Source: [Mycobacterium] vasticus
GTDB taxonomy: Bacteria; Actinomycetota; Actinomycetes; Mycobacteriales; Mycobacteriaceae
Direction of reading: 5' to 3'
DNA: 33,609 bases
NCBI RefSeq assembly: GCF_020181595.1
Contig: NZ_CP084028.1
Coordinates: 127,220-160,828, forward strand
A program made the translations under genes and the position numbers. The notes beneath the pieces are model-generated. The model saw only the letters and a list, made by a program, of their open reading frames with translations. It had not been told where the DNA came from and searched no databases. This document shows, piece by piece, positions 15,336 through 23,875 of this stretch. Each line of letters begins with the position of its first letter. The stretch's first letter is position 1.

Positions 15336-18300
15336 TGGTCGCCGCCAGCACGGCGACGGAGATCAGCGCCGCCAACTGCACCCCCGCGGAATGGCCCGCG
15401 TAGCCCTCCACCGACCGCCACGGATGCCGGCACAAAACCGTGCCCGCCAGGATCAGGCCACCGGCGCTCAAGCCCAGCCGCACCGCGTCGTAGGCGCGCT
15501 GTCGATTCCGCAGCGCCCACAGCAGCCCCAGGGCGGCGGCGAACACCAGAGTTCCCGCGACACCGGCGATCAGGGTTCCGACCGTCAACAGGCCGACGAC
15601 CCTCAGCCGCCGGCTTGGCCGCCAGGGCGACGGCGCCGGATCGTTCCCGCCGGCCCGCCGCGCCGGCCACCAGGCCAGTAGGGCCAGCAGCGGCAGCAGC
15701 GCCAACCCGCCGGCCATCCCCAGCCGATAGGTTCGGTTCGGCCCGAACGTCAACGTGACGGTGCCCTCGGTGCCCGCGGGCAGCACCCAGCCCTGTTGCC
15801 AGCCGTTGACGGTCACCGGCGCCAGCCGCCGGCCGTCCTGGGTGCGCGCTGCCCAACCGCCGTTGATGCTCTCCGGAACGACCAGCACCCGCGAGGCCTG
15901 CGAGCCTGGGCCCGCCGGCACGCTCACCTCACGCCGGGCCGGCGTCCAGGTCCCGAGCGTCGCCGGTGTCACCGGTGACGCCGAGGGCCGGGCTGTGGGT
16001 ACTGCGGCAGGCGCGGACAGGATCGCGCCGTCGACGACGAACGCCGAGCCGGGACTGACCAGCAGCTCCTGCTCGCCGGGCGGCAACGCGATCGGCTCCT
16101 GATCGCAGGGTTTGGCCGCCACCGGTTCGTCGGCGAGCAGCGCCCCGACGGTGGTGGACACCGACGTGTGTACAAACCGGCCGGCGATCGCGATGATCGG
16201 GCCGTGGCCGCAGTCGACGGTGACCTGCCGTGACCGGTTGCGGGCGGGATCTGCGGCGGCCAGCGGCCGGCCCTCGGTGTCGAGCACGCTGACCTCGGCC
16301 AGGCCCGGCGGTTTGAGCTGGTCGAAGCCGATCGCGGTGCGATCGATCACGTCTTCCCAGCCCAGCACACTGATCTTGACTGTGTCGGTGACCCGGGGCT
16401 GCAATCGCACCCGTTGGTCGACCGGGTCAGTGTCCTCGGGGTCCTCGGGCACCGCCAATTCGCGGATCTGCGGGCCGGACCCGATGTCGATGGCCACCAG
16501 GGTGGGCCGCGCCGGCAGCGGGGAGCGCGCAGCGGTGAACCGCAGACCGGCCACCTTCGCCGGATGCGGCAGCGTCAGCGTCAACGTCGGCGGGGAGCGC
16601 CGGGCCACCACCCGCTGCGACGCCGTCCAGGAGGTGCCCGGATCGCCGTCCGCTGCGGCGTAGGCCGACCCCAGCGCGTCGAGCACGTCGGCGTCGCCGC
16701 GGGCTCGGACGGCATCCGGTTCGGCGATCAGGTCCACCAGATTGGGGCCCTGGCGGGGCCGTACCCACACCGTCGGGGTCACCGAGATCGGGCGCGGAAC
16801 GTTGAGAGTGCGGCTGAAGGTGGCGGTCTCCTCGGGCTCCAGCATCATCGACGCCGCGCACCGCACCGTGTCGTCGGCCGGCGCGCAGCCGGTGCGGCCC
16901 GGCAGGCCGGCACCGAGGTCCCACTGCGCCACCTGCGAGCCGGCCGGCGGAGCCGGGACCACGGCGGTATGACGCAGGTCTACGGGATGGGCGTAGCCGG
17001 AGGCGTCGTACTGGGTGACCGCCAGGTCGGTGATGCCGAACTGCACACCGGCCGAGCCGTCATCGGTGCCCGACGCGGTGATCCGCACCCAGGGCGTCTC
17101 GCCGTAGGGCAGCGCCGCGGTGAGGGGTTCGCCGGCGTGGTCGAACCGCAGCGTGGTGGTGCCGTTGATGGTGGAGACCTGCATCCGCCGCACCTGCGCG
17201 CCGACGGCCGTGGCGCTGGGCGTCACGGTGATGGTTCCGTTGGTCAGCGGGTGGTCGAAGTCCACCTGCAGCCATTGGCCGACGGCGGACTGCAGCGCGT
17301 TGGACACCCAGGCGGTGCCGGCGTCGCCGTCGATGGCGGCGGCCGGCGACGTCGACGGCGCCACGTCGGGCAGCGTGGTGGCGTCCGAGGAAGAACTTGA
17401 CGCGGTCAGCCGCCCGCCGATCCAGCCGCCGAAGACGGTGCCGGCACCGGGCGCCGGATAGTCCGGCACCCGGCTCAGGGTGTGCCGGGCGTCGCCGGCG
17501 GCGCGGATCGTCGACGAGTGGTCGTCGACGCGGCCGTAGTCGGTCTCACGGGCCAGTGGGGTGTCGGTGACGGTGACCACCGGCGTGCGCAGATCGGCGC
17601 GGCGCGCGTCGCCGGTCATCAGCACCGGACCCAGCGGCGGCTGCGCCTGCAGCCGGCGATGCTCATCGAGTCGCAGCAGCACCTCCGGGCCGCCGTCGAC
17701 TCGCGGCATGGCGTCCAGGTCGGCCAGATACGGAGCGCCCGGATCTGCGCCCGGGTCGCCGACGCGGTAGATCTCGATCGCCGGGTAGGACGGGCGCAAC
17801 CCACTGTCGGAGACGAAGCCCGGCACCGTTCCCGACCCGACCGGTTCGCCGAACCAGGCCACCCGATGCAACCCCGGGGAGCCGTCGACGGTGCGGTGCA
17901 CCAGCAGCGGCCGGGCCGACCGTGAGGTGTCGGGGTCCAGGTCGTTACGCACCACCAGGTACGAGATCCCTTGCCGTGCAAGGGTGTCGGCCAGGCCGGC
18001 GGAGGCTCGCCCGGCGGCGAACAGTCGCTGCACCGAGTCCAGCGCCCGGATGGTCTGCGGTGGGGTCAGCGGAATCGAGTCGCGCACTCCCCACGGGCCG
18101 ACGTCGAGCACCTGCAGGGGTTCGTCATGACTGGTGCCCCAGGTCTGGGTGGCGAACGGCGCGCCCGGCGCCACCAGTACCCGCCCCGGTGTGGGACCAC
18201 CGGCATTGTTCTCGCGCAGCCAGGCGGCGGCGTCCTGCCAGTACTGCGGCAGTGCGCGGAAAGTCCCGGGTGGGGTGAGCCGGCCGGTCCAGGCCAGCGA

Positions 18301-19623
18301 GGTGCTCACCAGCAGCGCGGTCAGCACCACCGTGCCGACGGCGGCCAGCTTGTGGTGCTCGGGGTGCGCGAACGCGCGCCGCCACACCGGCCGCGGCACA
18401 CTTCCGGGCAACGGGATGCGGCCCAGCAGGTGTGCCAGCCCCAGCACCAGCGGGATCCGCAGCACCGATTCGAGTTTGTGCACGTTGCGCAGCGGCGCGC
18501 CGGCGCCGTCAAGAAAGGTCTGTACGGCCTGCGCGATCGGCGAGCCCAGCCCACCCGCATACCCCAGCGCCAGCAGCGTCACCCCGACCAGCAGCATCGT
18601 CACCAGCCGCCCGGCACCAGGCAGGTTGCGGCGCAGCATGCCGGTCAGCCCGGCCAGCCCCGCGGCGGCCACCAGGCAGGTGCCCAGGATCATCACCGGC
18701 CGGGTGACCAGTGGCGATCCGGCGGTGGCGGAGGGCGCGACGAACGGTGTCCAGCTGTGGGTGCCGCGCAGCATCTCGGTCAGCGATGTCCACCGCGTGG
18801 TCACCCCGGCCGATTCGATGAAGTCCAGGAACGGCGGGCTGACCCGGCCCAGCAGTAGCAGTGCCACCACCCACCAGGTCACCGCCAGCGTCAGCGACAG
18901 CAGCCACCAGCCGGTGAAGCGCCACCAGCGCCGGTTGGGCCGGTGACACAACCACCAGATCATGGCCGGCAGACATCCCGCCAGCGTCGCGACGGCGTTG
19001 ACCGCCCCCATCAGTGCCACCGCGACCCCGGCCTGGCCGGCCAGCATCCGTGCGGGTCGTTGCTGGGTGGCCGGGTCCGGGTCACCCGGTGCGCCCAGCG
19101 CCCGGATGACCGGCAGCAGCACCCACGGGGCCAGCATCATCGGCAGCGTCTCCGAGGAGATGGAGCCGATGGTGGACAGCACCCGCGGTGACAGCGCGAA
19201 CGCCGCAGCACCGATCAGCCGTGCCGTGGGCGTGCCGATCCGCAGGATTTCGGCCACCCGCAGCAGGCCCCAGAATCCGACGGTGAGCAGCAACGCCCAC
19301 CACAGTCGCTGAACGATCCAGCCGGGCAGCCCCACCAGGTCGCCGGCCAGGAAGAAGGCGCCGTGCGGGAACAGGTAGCCGTAGGCCTGGTTCTGGACCT
19401 GGCCGAAGGGCAGCTCACTGCTCCACAGGTTGACGGCGCGGGCCAGGAATCGCAGCGGATCGGCGGTGAGGTCGAGTTTGGTGTCCGGGGAGATCCGCCC
19501 GGGTGCCTGACCGAAGCTGCATGCCAGGGCCAGTGTGCCGATCAGCCACAGCCAGCGCCGCGAGAGCGGCGACACGGCCTGCGGCTCCGCCGGCGGGTTG
19601 CCGGCGCCTGCCGACGTCCGCAC
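15298..19623 (-). CDS. aftD: Alpha-(1->3)-arabinofuranosyltransferase AftD
   Basis: This 1441-residue GT-C membrane glycosyltransferase matches Rv0236c (about 1400 residues). The N-terminal third has many transmembrane helices, the first at about residues 22-38, followed by the acidic loop SPDTKLDLTADP (45-56) where GT-C enzymes hold catalytic carboxylates. The long extracytoplasmic part (about 430-1370) contains F5/8-type carbohydrate-binding modules, and transmembrane helices return near the C-terminus. AftD adds branching arabinofuranose to arabinogalactan and lipoarabinomannan using decaprenyl-phosphoryl-arabinose. The start is GTG 19623, one base after the stop of the DUF2613 gene, so the two are probably translationally coupled. 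The C-terminal tail overlaps the DUF5642-like gene. Confidence 0.95.
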   Translation of the reverse strand: MRTSAGAGNPPAEPQAVSPLSRRWLWLIGTLALACSFGQAPGRISPDTKLDLTADPLRFLARAVNLWSSELPFGQVQNQAYGYLFPHGAFFLAGDLVGLPGWIVQRLWWALLLTVGFWGLLRVAEILRIGTPTARLIGAAAFALSPRVLSTIGSISSETLPMMLAPWVLLPVIRALGAPGDPDPATQQRPARMLAGQAGVAVALMGAVNAVATLAGCLPAMIWWLCHRPNRRWWRFTGWWLLSLTLAVTWWVVALLLLGRVSPPFLDFIESAGVTTRWTSLTEMLRGTHSWTPFVAPSATAGSPLVTRPVMILGTCLVAAAGLAGLTGMLRRNLPGAGRLVTMLLVGVTLLALGYAGGLGSPIAQAVQTFLDGAGAPLRNVHKLESVLRIPLVLGLAHLLGRIPLPGSVPRPVWRRAFAHPEHHKLAAVGTVVLTALLVSTSLAWTGRLTPPGTFRALPQYWQDAAAWLRENNAGGPTPGRVLVAPGAPFATQTWGTSHDEPLQVLDVGPWGVRDSIPLTPPQTIRALDSVQRLFAAGRASAGLADTLARQGISYLVVRNDLDPDTSRSARPLLVHRTVDGSPGLHRVAWFGEPVGSGTVPGFVSDSGLRPSYPAIEIYRVGDPGADPGAPYLADLDAMPRVDGGPEVLLRLDEHRRLQAQPPLGPVLMTGDARRADLRTPVVTVTDTPLARETDYGRVDDHSSTIRAAGDARHTLSRVPDYPAPGAGTVFGGWIGGRLTASSSSSDATTLPDVAPSTSPAAAIDGDAGTAWVSNALQSAVGQWLQVDFDHPLTNGTITVTPSATAVGAQVRRMQVSTINGTTTLRFDHAGEPLTAALPYGETPWVRITASGTDDGSAGVQFGITDLAVTQYDASGYAHPVDLRHTAVVPAPPAGSQVAQWDLGAGLPGRTGCAPADDTVRCAASMMLEPEETATFSRTLNVPRPISVTPTVWVRPRQGPNLVDLIAEPDAVRARGDADVLDALGSAYAAADGDPGTSWTASQRVVARRSPPTLTLTLPHPAKVAGLRFTAARSPLPARPTLVAIDIGSGPQIRELAVPEDPEDTDPVDQRVRLQPRVTDTVKISVLGWEDVIDRTAIGFDQLKPPGLAEVSVLDTEGRPLAAADPARNRSRQVTVDCGHGPIIAIAGRFVHTSVSTTVGALLADEPVAAKPCDQEPIALPPGEQELLVSPGSAFVVDGAILSAPAAVPTARPSASPVTPATLGTWTPARREVSVPAGPGSQASRVLVVPESINGGWAARTQDGRRLAPVTVNGWQQGWVLPAGTEGTVTLTFGPNRTYRLGMAGGLALLPLLALLAWWPARRAGGNDPAPSPWRPSRRLRVVGLLTVGTLIAGVAGTLVFAAALGLLWALRNRQRAYDAVRLGLSAGGLILAGTVLCRHPWRSVEGYAGHSAGVQLAALISVAVLAATTTARPPASRSGC

Positions 19624-19624
19624 G

Positions 19625-19798
19625 TCAGCCGCGGTTGCCGTATTCCACCCGGTTCAGCACCGAGGACTGCGGGTCGCCTCCGGAGAGCTGCGGCTTGGTG
19701 TCCTGCTGCACCATCAGCGTGACTCCGAAGACCGCGGCGGCACCGAGTAGAACCCCGACGACGATGCTGATGGCGGCCGGCACCACGAACCGGGGCAT
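19625..19798 (-). CDS. Small DUF2613 membrane protein upstream of aftD
   Basis: This 57-residue protein is too short for most automatic screens. It starts MPRFVVPAAISIVVGVLLG, one transmembrane helix or uncleaved signal anchor (about residues 4-30), followed by a short polar tail ending VEYGNRG. The length equals Rv0236A, the DUF2613 protein that always precedes aftD in mycobacteria as far as I recall. AGGAG lies 7 nt before the ATG. Its stop is separated from the aftD GTG by a single base, so it is probably made in step with AftD and may help its assembly or stability (inference). Confidence 0.9.
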   Translation of the reverse strand: MPRFVVPAAISIVVGVLLGAAAVFGVTLMVQQDTKPQLSGGDPQSSVLNRVEYGNRG

Positions 19799-19938
19799 GG
19801 TCTGGCTCCTTCCGCAGTACCGCGACGTGTTCTCGGGGAGCTTCGCTTTGCGGCGCTGTCGCCCGCACTGACCCCGATGGCCAAACTAGCATGCGGGCCT
19901 TGCGTGGCCGGTTGTTGCAGGCGTGACAGCATGGTGCG

Positions 19939-21117
19939 ATGCCTCGATCGCTGACTCGACAACTGCCCGGTCTGCTGCTTGCCACCGCGATGCTGCCCGC
20001 CTTGATGACGGCCTGCTCGTCTCGCACCGAGACATCCGAACCGTCGACGCAGGCCGCGCCGTCAACGGCCACCACGACCGCCAAGCCGGTCGACCCGGCC
20101 TGCGAGAAGCTGGCGGCGCTGTCGATGCGCGACAAGCTGGCGCAGCTGGTGATGGTCGGCGTTCGCGACGCCGACGACGCCCGTGCGGTGGTGACCGACC
20201 ACCATGTCGGCGGCATCTTCATCGGCAGCTGGACCGATATGTCGATCCTGACCGACGGCTCGCTCAAGGAGATCGCCGGTACCGGCGATCTGCTGCCGTT
20301 GGGCGTCAGTGTCGACGAGGAGGGCGGCCGGGTGGCGCGCCTGTCGTCGCTGATCGGCAAGGCGCCGTCGGCCAAGGAACTGGGCAGCAACCGTACCGTC
20401 GAGCAGGTCCGCGAGCTGGCGGCCGAGCGCGCCCGCAAGATGCGGGATCTGGGCATCACCGTCGACTTCGCGCCGGTCGTCGACGTGGTGGACGCCGACA
20501 CCGACGAGGACAGCGTGATCGGCGACCGTTCGTTCGGCTCCGATCCGGCCAAGGTCACCGAGTACGCCGGGGCGTATGCGCAGGGCCTGCGTGACGGCGG
20601 GCTGCTTCCGGTGCTCAAGCACTTCCCCGGGCACGGGCACGGGTCGGGCGACTCGCACACCGCCGGAGCGGTGACCACTCCGCCGCTGGCACAGCTGCAG
20701 GACAACGACCTGGTGCCCTACCGCACGCTGGTCACCCAGGCGCCGGTGGCGGTCATGCTGGGCCACCTGGAGGTACCCGGTCTGACCGACGAGCCGGCCA
20801 GCTTGAGCCCGGCCGCGGTGAACCTGCTGCGCACCGGCACCGGCTATCACGGGCCGGCGTTCGACGGGGTGATCTTCAGCGACGACCTGTCGTCGATGGC
20901 CGCGATCGCCGACCATTACGGCGTGGCCGAGGCCGTGCTGCGCAGTCTGGCGGCTGGTATCGACATCGCGCTGTGGGTGACCACCGACGAGGTGCCCGAG
21001 GTGCTGGATCGGCTGGAGAAGGCCGTCGCCGACGGCGAGCTCAAGGCCGAGGCCGTCGAGGCTTCGCTGGCGCGGGTGGCCGCCGCGAAGAAGCCCGGCT
21101 TGCACTGCCCGGCCTGA
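19939..21117 (+). CDS. lpqI: Lipoprotein beta-N-acetylglucosaminidase LpqI (GH3)
   Basis: This 392-residue secreted lipoprotein has a signal peptide with lipobox LMTAC and the lipidated Cys26, followed by a Ser/Thr/Pro linker and a single GH3 barrel. The family motif KHFPGHG is at 227-233, the Asp238-x-His240 acid/base dyad of NagZ-type enzymes follows, and the nucleophile lies in FSDD (Asp315 or Asp316). It cleaves GlcNAc from muropeptide fragments in peptidoglycan recycling and is anchored at the cell surface. It corresponds to Rv0237. It is divergent from the DUF2613-aftD pair over 140 bp. Confidence 0.95.
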   Translation: MPRSLTRQLPGLLLATAMLPALMTACSSRTETSEPSTQAAPSTATTTAKPVDPACEKLAALSMRDKLAQLVMVGVRDADDARAVVTDHHVGGIFIGSWTDMSILTDGSLKEIAGTGDLLPLGVSVDEEGGRVARLSSLIGKAPSAKELGSNRTVEQVRELAAERARKMRDLGITVDFAPVVDVVDADTDEDSVIGDRSFGSDPAKVTEYAGAYAQGLRDGGLLPVLKHFPGHGHGSGDSHTAGAVTTPPLAQLQDNDLVPYRTLVTQAPVAVMLGHLEVPGLTDEPASLSPAAVNLLRTGTGYHGPAFDGVIFSDDLSSMAAIADHYGVAEAVLRSLAAGIDIALWVTTDEVPEVLDRLEKAVADGELKAEAVEASLARVAAAKKPGLHCPA

Positions 21118-21134
21118 CCGGACCGCCGATCAAC

Positions 21135-21150
21135 GTTACTCATCGGTAAG
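21135..21150. promoter_or_regulatory. TTAC-N6-GTAA operator at the tetR promoter
   Basis: GTTAC-TCATCG-GTAAG overlaps the -10 box TAAGAT (21147-21152) of the TetR gene at 21185. It shares spacing and arms with the elements at 26142-26157 and 31309-31324, so the TetR product probably binds all three, including its own promoter. Confidence 0.65.
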
Positions 21151-21184
21151 ATTGCTTCGGAGCGCGCGGAAGGACGTCGAGGCC

Positions 21185-21811
21185 ATGGCAGCTGGCAGCA
21201 AGCGGTTACCGCGCGCCGTGCGCGAACAGCAGATGCTCGACGCCGCCGTGCAGATGTTCTCGATGAACGGCTACCACGAGACCTCGATGGACTCGATCGC
21301 CGCGGCCGCGCAGATCTCCAAGCCGATGCTGTACCTCTACTACGGCTCCAAGGAGGAGCTGTTCGGGGCGTGCCTGGACCGGGAGCTGCGCCGCTTCGTC
21401 GAGGCGGTGCGCACCGACATCGACTTCCAGCAGTCCCCGAAAGACCTGCTGCGCAACACGATCCGGTCCTTCCTGCACTACATCGACGCCAACCGGGCGT
21501 CGTGGATCGTGATGTACACCCAGGCCACCAGCTCGCAGGCGTTCGCCCACACCGTGCGCGAGGGCCGCGAGCGCATCATCGAGCTGGTCGGCCGGCTGCT
21601 GCGTGCCGGCACCCGAAACCCCGAGCCCGGCGTCGACTTCGACATGATGGCCGTCGCGCTGGTGGGCGCCGGCGAGGCGATCGCCAGCCGGGTCAGCACC
21701 GGTGACACCGACGTCAATGAGGCGGGCCAGCTGATGATCGACCTGTTCTGGCGGGGCCTCAAGGGCGCCCCGGGCGGGCGCGACGGCGTGGAGGGCGCCG
21801 CTACGGGATAG
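21185..21811 (+). CDS. TetR-family regulator (Rv0238-like)
   Basis: This 208-residue TetR regulator has the helix-turn-helix at residues 10-60: AVREQQMLDAAVQMFSMNGY, then SIAAAAQISKPMLYLYYGSKEEL. ATG 21185 was chosen over the upstream TTG 21152 because that TTG overlaps the -10 box and the protein then has the Rv0238 length (204). AAGGACG lies upstream. The TTAC-N6-GTAA palindrome over its promoter recurs in front of fabG4/fadA2 and fadE5, which points to a role as repressor of this fatty-acid cluster. An acyl-CoA-responsive TetR repressor of fatty-acid degradation called FdmR is known from M. marinum; I cannot tell whether this is its ortholog. Confidence 0.88.
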   Translation: MAAGSKRLPRAVREQQMLDAAVQMFSMNGYHETSMDSIAAAAQISKPMLYLYYGSKEELFGACLDRELRRFVEAVRTDIDFQQSPKDLLRNTIRSFLHYIDANRASWIVMYTQATSSQAFAHTVREGRERIIELVGRLLRAGTRNPEPGVDFDMMAVALVGAGEAIASRVSTGDTDVNEAGQLMIDLFWRGLKGAPGGRDGVEGAATG

Positions 21812-21839
21812 TCCGTTCGGCTGGCAGAGCCCGGCCGGA

Positions 21840-22703
21840 TCAGGCCTCTCCATCGTTGAGATGCACCGCGTGGACGCCCGGTTCGGTCGCCAGCTGGTCC
21901 AAAAGGTCTTCCAGGTTCGCCTTGTCGGTGTGCCAGTGGCGCGCCGATTCCGGTTCGTCGGAGACCTTGGCCAGCGCCTGTTGCAGCCTGTCCGGCGCCT
22001 TGGAGCTGCGAGTGGCCCGGGGGACGCCGGCCATCCCCGCGAGGGCCGCATGGCCGATCAATGGCTGCGCCGGTGCTGCCGCACCGCTGGTAGCCGCAGC
22101 AGGGGCAGGCCTGGACTCCGGGACGGCGGCGCCCCAGTTCGACGCCGGCCGCAAGCCGGCCGGCCTGGCACCCGTGCCGGCTGCGGAGGTGGAGGCGAGC
22201 GCACTCGAACCGGCGACAACCGATGCCGGTGCCGGGCTCGGCGCCGCCGCGGCTTCGGCCGACTTCAGTACGCCGTCCAACTGCTGTGCCCGCATGGCCA
22301 GGCCGGAGATCACGCTGACGACGGGGGCGGCCTGCCCGGGGCCGAAGGCGAAGCTGCCGACGGACTGCGCCGCGCCGATGATCGTCGTGACGGCAGAAGG
22401 ATCGACTGCGGACGCAGCGACGTTGGTGGCCTCGGCCGAGGCGTAGGAGTCAGCGTTGCCCCGCAGCGTGTCGATGAACAGCTGTTGCAGGGCGCCGGCG
22501 CGGGCGCTGATCGCCTGATACTGCTGCGCTTGCGCGGCGAAGCTGGCGGCGGTCATCACCGAGACTTCGTCGGCGGCCGGGGGCGGTGCCCCGAGTGTCG
22601 AGACCGCGACGGCCGAGTTCTCCTCGCGCATAGCCGCGTCGAGGCCGGCCCATTGCGCGGCGGCCGTCGTCAGTAGGTCGGGTTGGGTGGTGACGAAGGA
22701 CAT
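21840..22703 (-). CDS. PE family protein with a distinct C-terminal domain
   Basis: This 287-residue PE protein has the PE domain at residues 1-98: start MSFVTTQPDLL, the central AADEVS...TAASFAAQAQQYQ helices and the type VII secretion signal YASAE (Tyr87-x3-Glu91). After an Ala/Pro linker (about 100-215), residues 220-287 form a charged segment (DEPESARHWHTDKANLEDLLDQL in outline) unlike PGRS or PE-PPE lipase tails; I do not recognise it. It follows the PPE gene with a 9-nt gap, and GAGGAG lies in that gap, so the two are co-transcribed in the order PPE then PE. It is likely secreted as a heterodimer with its partner, probably by ESX-5 (inference). Confidence 0.9.
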   Translation of the reverse strand: MSFVTTQPDLLTTAAAQWAGLDAAMREENSAVAVSTLGAPPPAADEVSVMTAASFAAQAQQYQAISARAGALQQLFIDTLRGNADSYASAEATNVAASAVDPSAVTTIIGAAQSVGSFAFGPGQAAPVVSVISGLAMRAQQLDGVLKSAEAAAAPSPAPASVVAGSSALASTSAAGTGARPAGLRPASNWGAAVPESRPAPAAATSGAAAPAQPLIGHAALAGMAGVPRATRSSKAPDRLQQALAKVSDEPESARHWHTDKANLEDLLDQLATEPGVHAVHLNDGEA

Positions 22704-22712
22704 GTCCGCTCC

Positions 22713-23771
22713 TCAGGCTTCTCGCCGGCTGGGCCAGTCGGCTGATCGGATGACGAAGATGGTGGCGTCGGATGATGTGCGGGTCTGCTTGCCGCGGCGG
22801 GATCCGGTCGCACCGGCGAAGGCCAGATCGCGCGCCAGACCACCCCCGCCGACAACCGGGCTGGTCAAGCCCATCGGGGTGGTCGGGGTAGCGGTGGCAG
22901 GGCTCGCCGCTGCGGGGGCGAACTTCATCGCGGGGGCGGTGGAGCTCCAGGTCGGCGGGACCGACAGTCGTCCAACCAGGCCTGCGCGGCCGATGCCGGC
23001 AGCGGTGGGGGCCGCCGGCCGAGTCTCGATGCCGGCCGTCGCAGGCGGCAGGGCCGCAACCTTCTCGGTCAGATCGGCGACGTTGGCCGAGACCGACGGC
23101 AGCGCGTAGAACTCGGTGCCGAACAGGTAGCCGCCCAGCGCCGGGCTCAGCAACGACAGCGGCGAGAACGGGCCGGTCAGTCCGCTCAGCAGCGACAGCC
23201 CGGACGACGCGTCGGGCGCCGGGTCGGATGCGGCCGCCGAGGCGGCCGAGGTGGCCTGCGGTGGGTCGCTGAACGGCACCAGCTGAGCGGCGGCCGTCGC
23301 GGCTGCGTCGTAGCCGAGCATCGCGGCGGCGTCCTGCGCCCACATCTCCATGTACTGGGCTTCCAGGGCGGCGATTGCCGGCGCGTTCTGCCCCAGGAAG
23401 TTGGTGGCGATCAGCGATGTCTGCAGACTGCGGTTGGCCGCGATCGCCGGTGGGGGCACCGTAGCGGTGAACGCCGCCTCGTAGGCTGCCGCGGCGGCTC
23501 GCTGCTGCGCGGCGGTTTGTTCGGCTTCGGCGACGCTGACGTGCAGCCAGCTGATGGTTCGTTGGGCGGCCGCCGTCATGGACGCCGCCGATGGGCCGGT
23601 CCAGCCTGCGGCCAATGCCGCGACCACCGCCGCGCCCGACGTCGCCGTGGCGGCCAGTTGGGCGGCCAGGCCCTCCCAGGCGCTCGCGGCCGCCAGCATC
23701 GGTCCGGCGCCTGGCCCGGCGTACATCCGCGCGGAATTGATCTCCGGCGGCAACAGCGCGAAGTCCGGCAT
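22713..23771 (-). CDS. PPE family protein, PPE-SVP subgroup
   Basis: This 352-residue PPE protein has the PPE domain at residues 1-180: start [13 protein letters not shown], the WTG motif at 57-59 between the helices that pair with PE, and [31 protein letters not shown]. The C-terminal region carries LSVPPTW (269-275), the mark of the PPE-SVP subgroup, and ends with a basic stretch. ATG 23771 was chosen because GGGGAGGG lies a few bases upstream and the family always begins close to this PDF/ALPPE motif. Its promoter is covered by two MarR-type operators. No esx genes are nearby, so secretion must use a type VII system elsewhere. Confidence 0.93.
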   Translation of the reverse strand: MPDFALLPPEINSARMYAGPGAGPMLAAASAWEGLAAQLAATATSGAAVVAALAAGWTGPSAASMTAAAQRTISWLHVSVAEAEQTAAQQRAAAAAYEAAFTATVPPPAIAANRSLQTSLIATNFLGQNAPAIAALEAQYMEMWAQDAAAMLGYDAAATAAAQLVPFSDPPQATSAASAAASDPAPDASSGLSLLSGLTGPFSPLSLLSPALGGYLFGTEFYALPSVSANVADLTEKVAALPPATAGIETRPAAPTAAGIGRAGLVGRLSVPPTWSSTAPAMKFAPAAASPATATPTTPMGLTSPVVGGGGLARDLAFAGATGSRRGKQTRTSSDATIFVIRSADWPSRREA

Positions 23772-23787
23772 CTCCACCCTCCCCAAC

Positions 23788-23805
23788 TAATTGACGAATC
23801 AACTA
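23788..23805. promoter_or_regulatory. MarR-type operator, downstream copy at the PPE promoter
   Basis: TAATTG-N6-CAACTA, one mismatch in 12 arm positions, lies between the predicted transcription start (about 23806) and the PPE ribosome site. Its centre is 38 bp from that of the upstream copy at 23826-23843. Confidence 0.65.
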
Positions 23806-23812
23806 CTCATCG

Positions 23813-23840
23813 AGCATAACGTAGGTAGTTGCTTTGTCAA
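23813..23840 (-). promoter_or_regulatory. Promoter of the PPE-PE operon
   Basis: On the minus strand a perfect TTGACA (23840-23835), a 16-bp spacer and TATGCT (23818-23813) predict a start near 23806. The -35 box lies inside the upstream operator, so a bound repressor would block polymerase. Confidence 0.65.
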
Positions 23841-23843
23841 CTA
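23826..23843. promoter_or_regulatory. MarR-type operator, perfect copy at the PPE promoter
   Basis: TAGTTG-CTTTGT-CAACTA has perfect 6-bp arms. The 20-bp stretch starting at 23825 matches the one at 8841 in the marR/monooxygenase intergenic region at about 16 positions, including the shared GTAGTT and TTGTCAAC blocks. Confidence 0.72.
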
Positions 23844-23875
23844 ATCTGGGATGACCGCGGGCCGGCCGGCGTCGG

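Noticed and set aside
21840..23771. Part of a type VII (ESX) secretion locus
   Set aside because: Only the PE/PPE pair is present. No esx, ecc, mycP or espG genes lie within the window.
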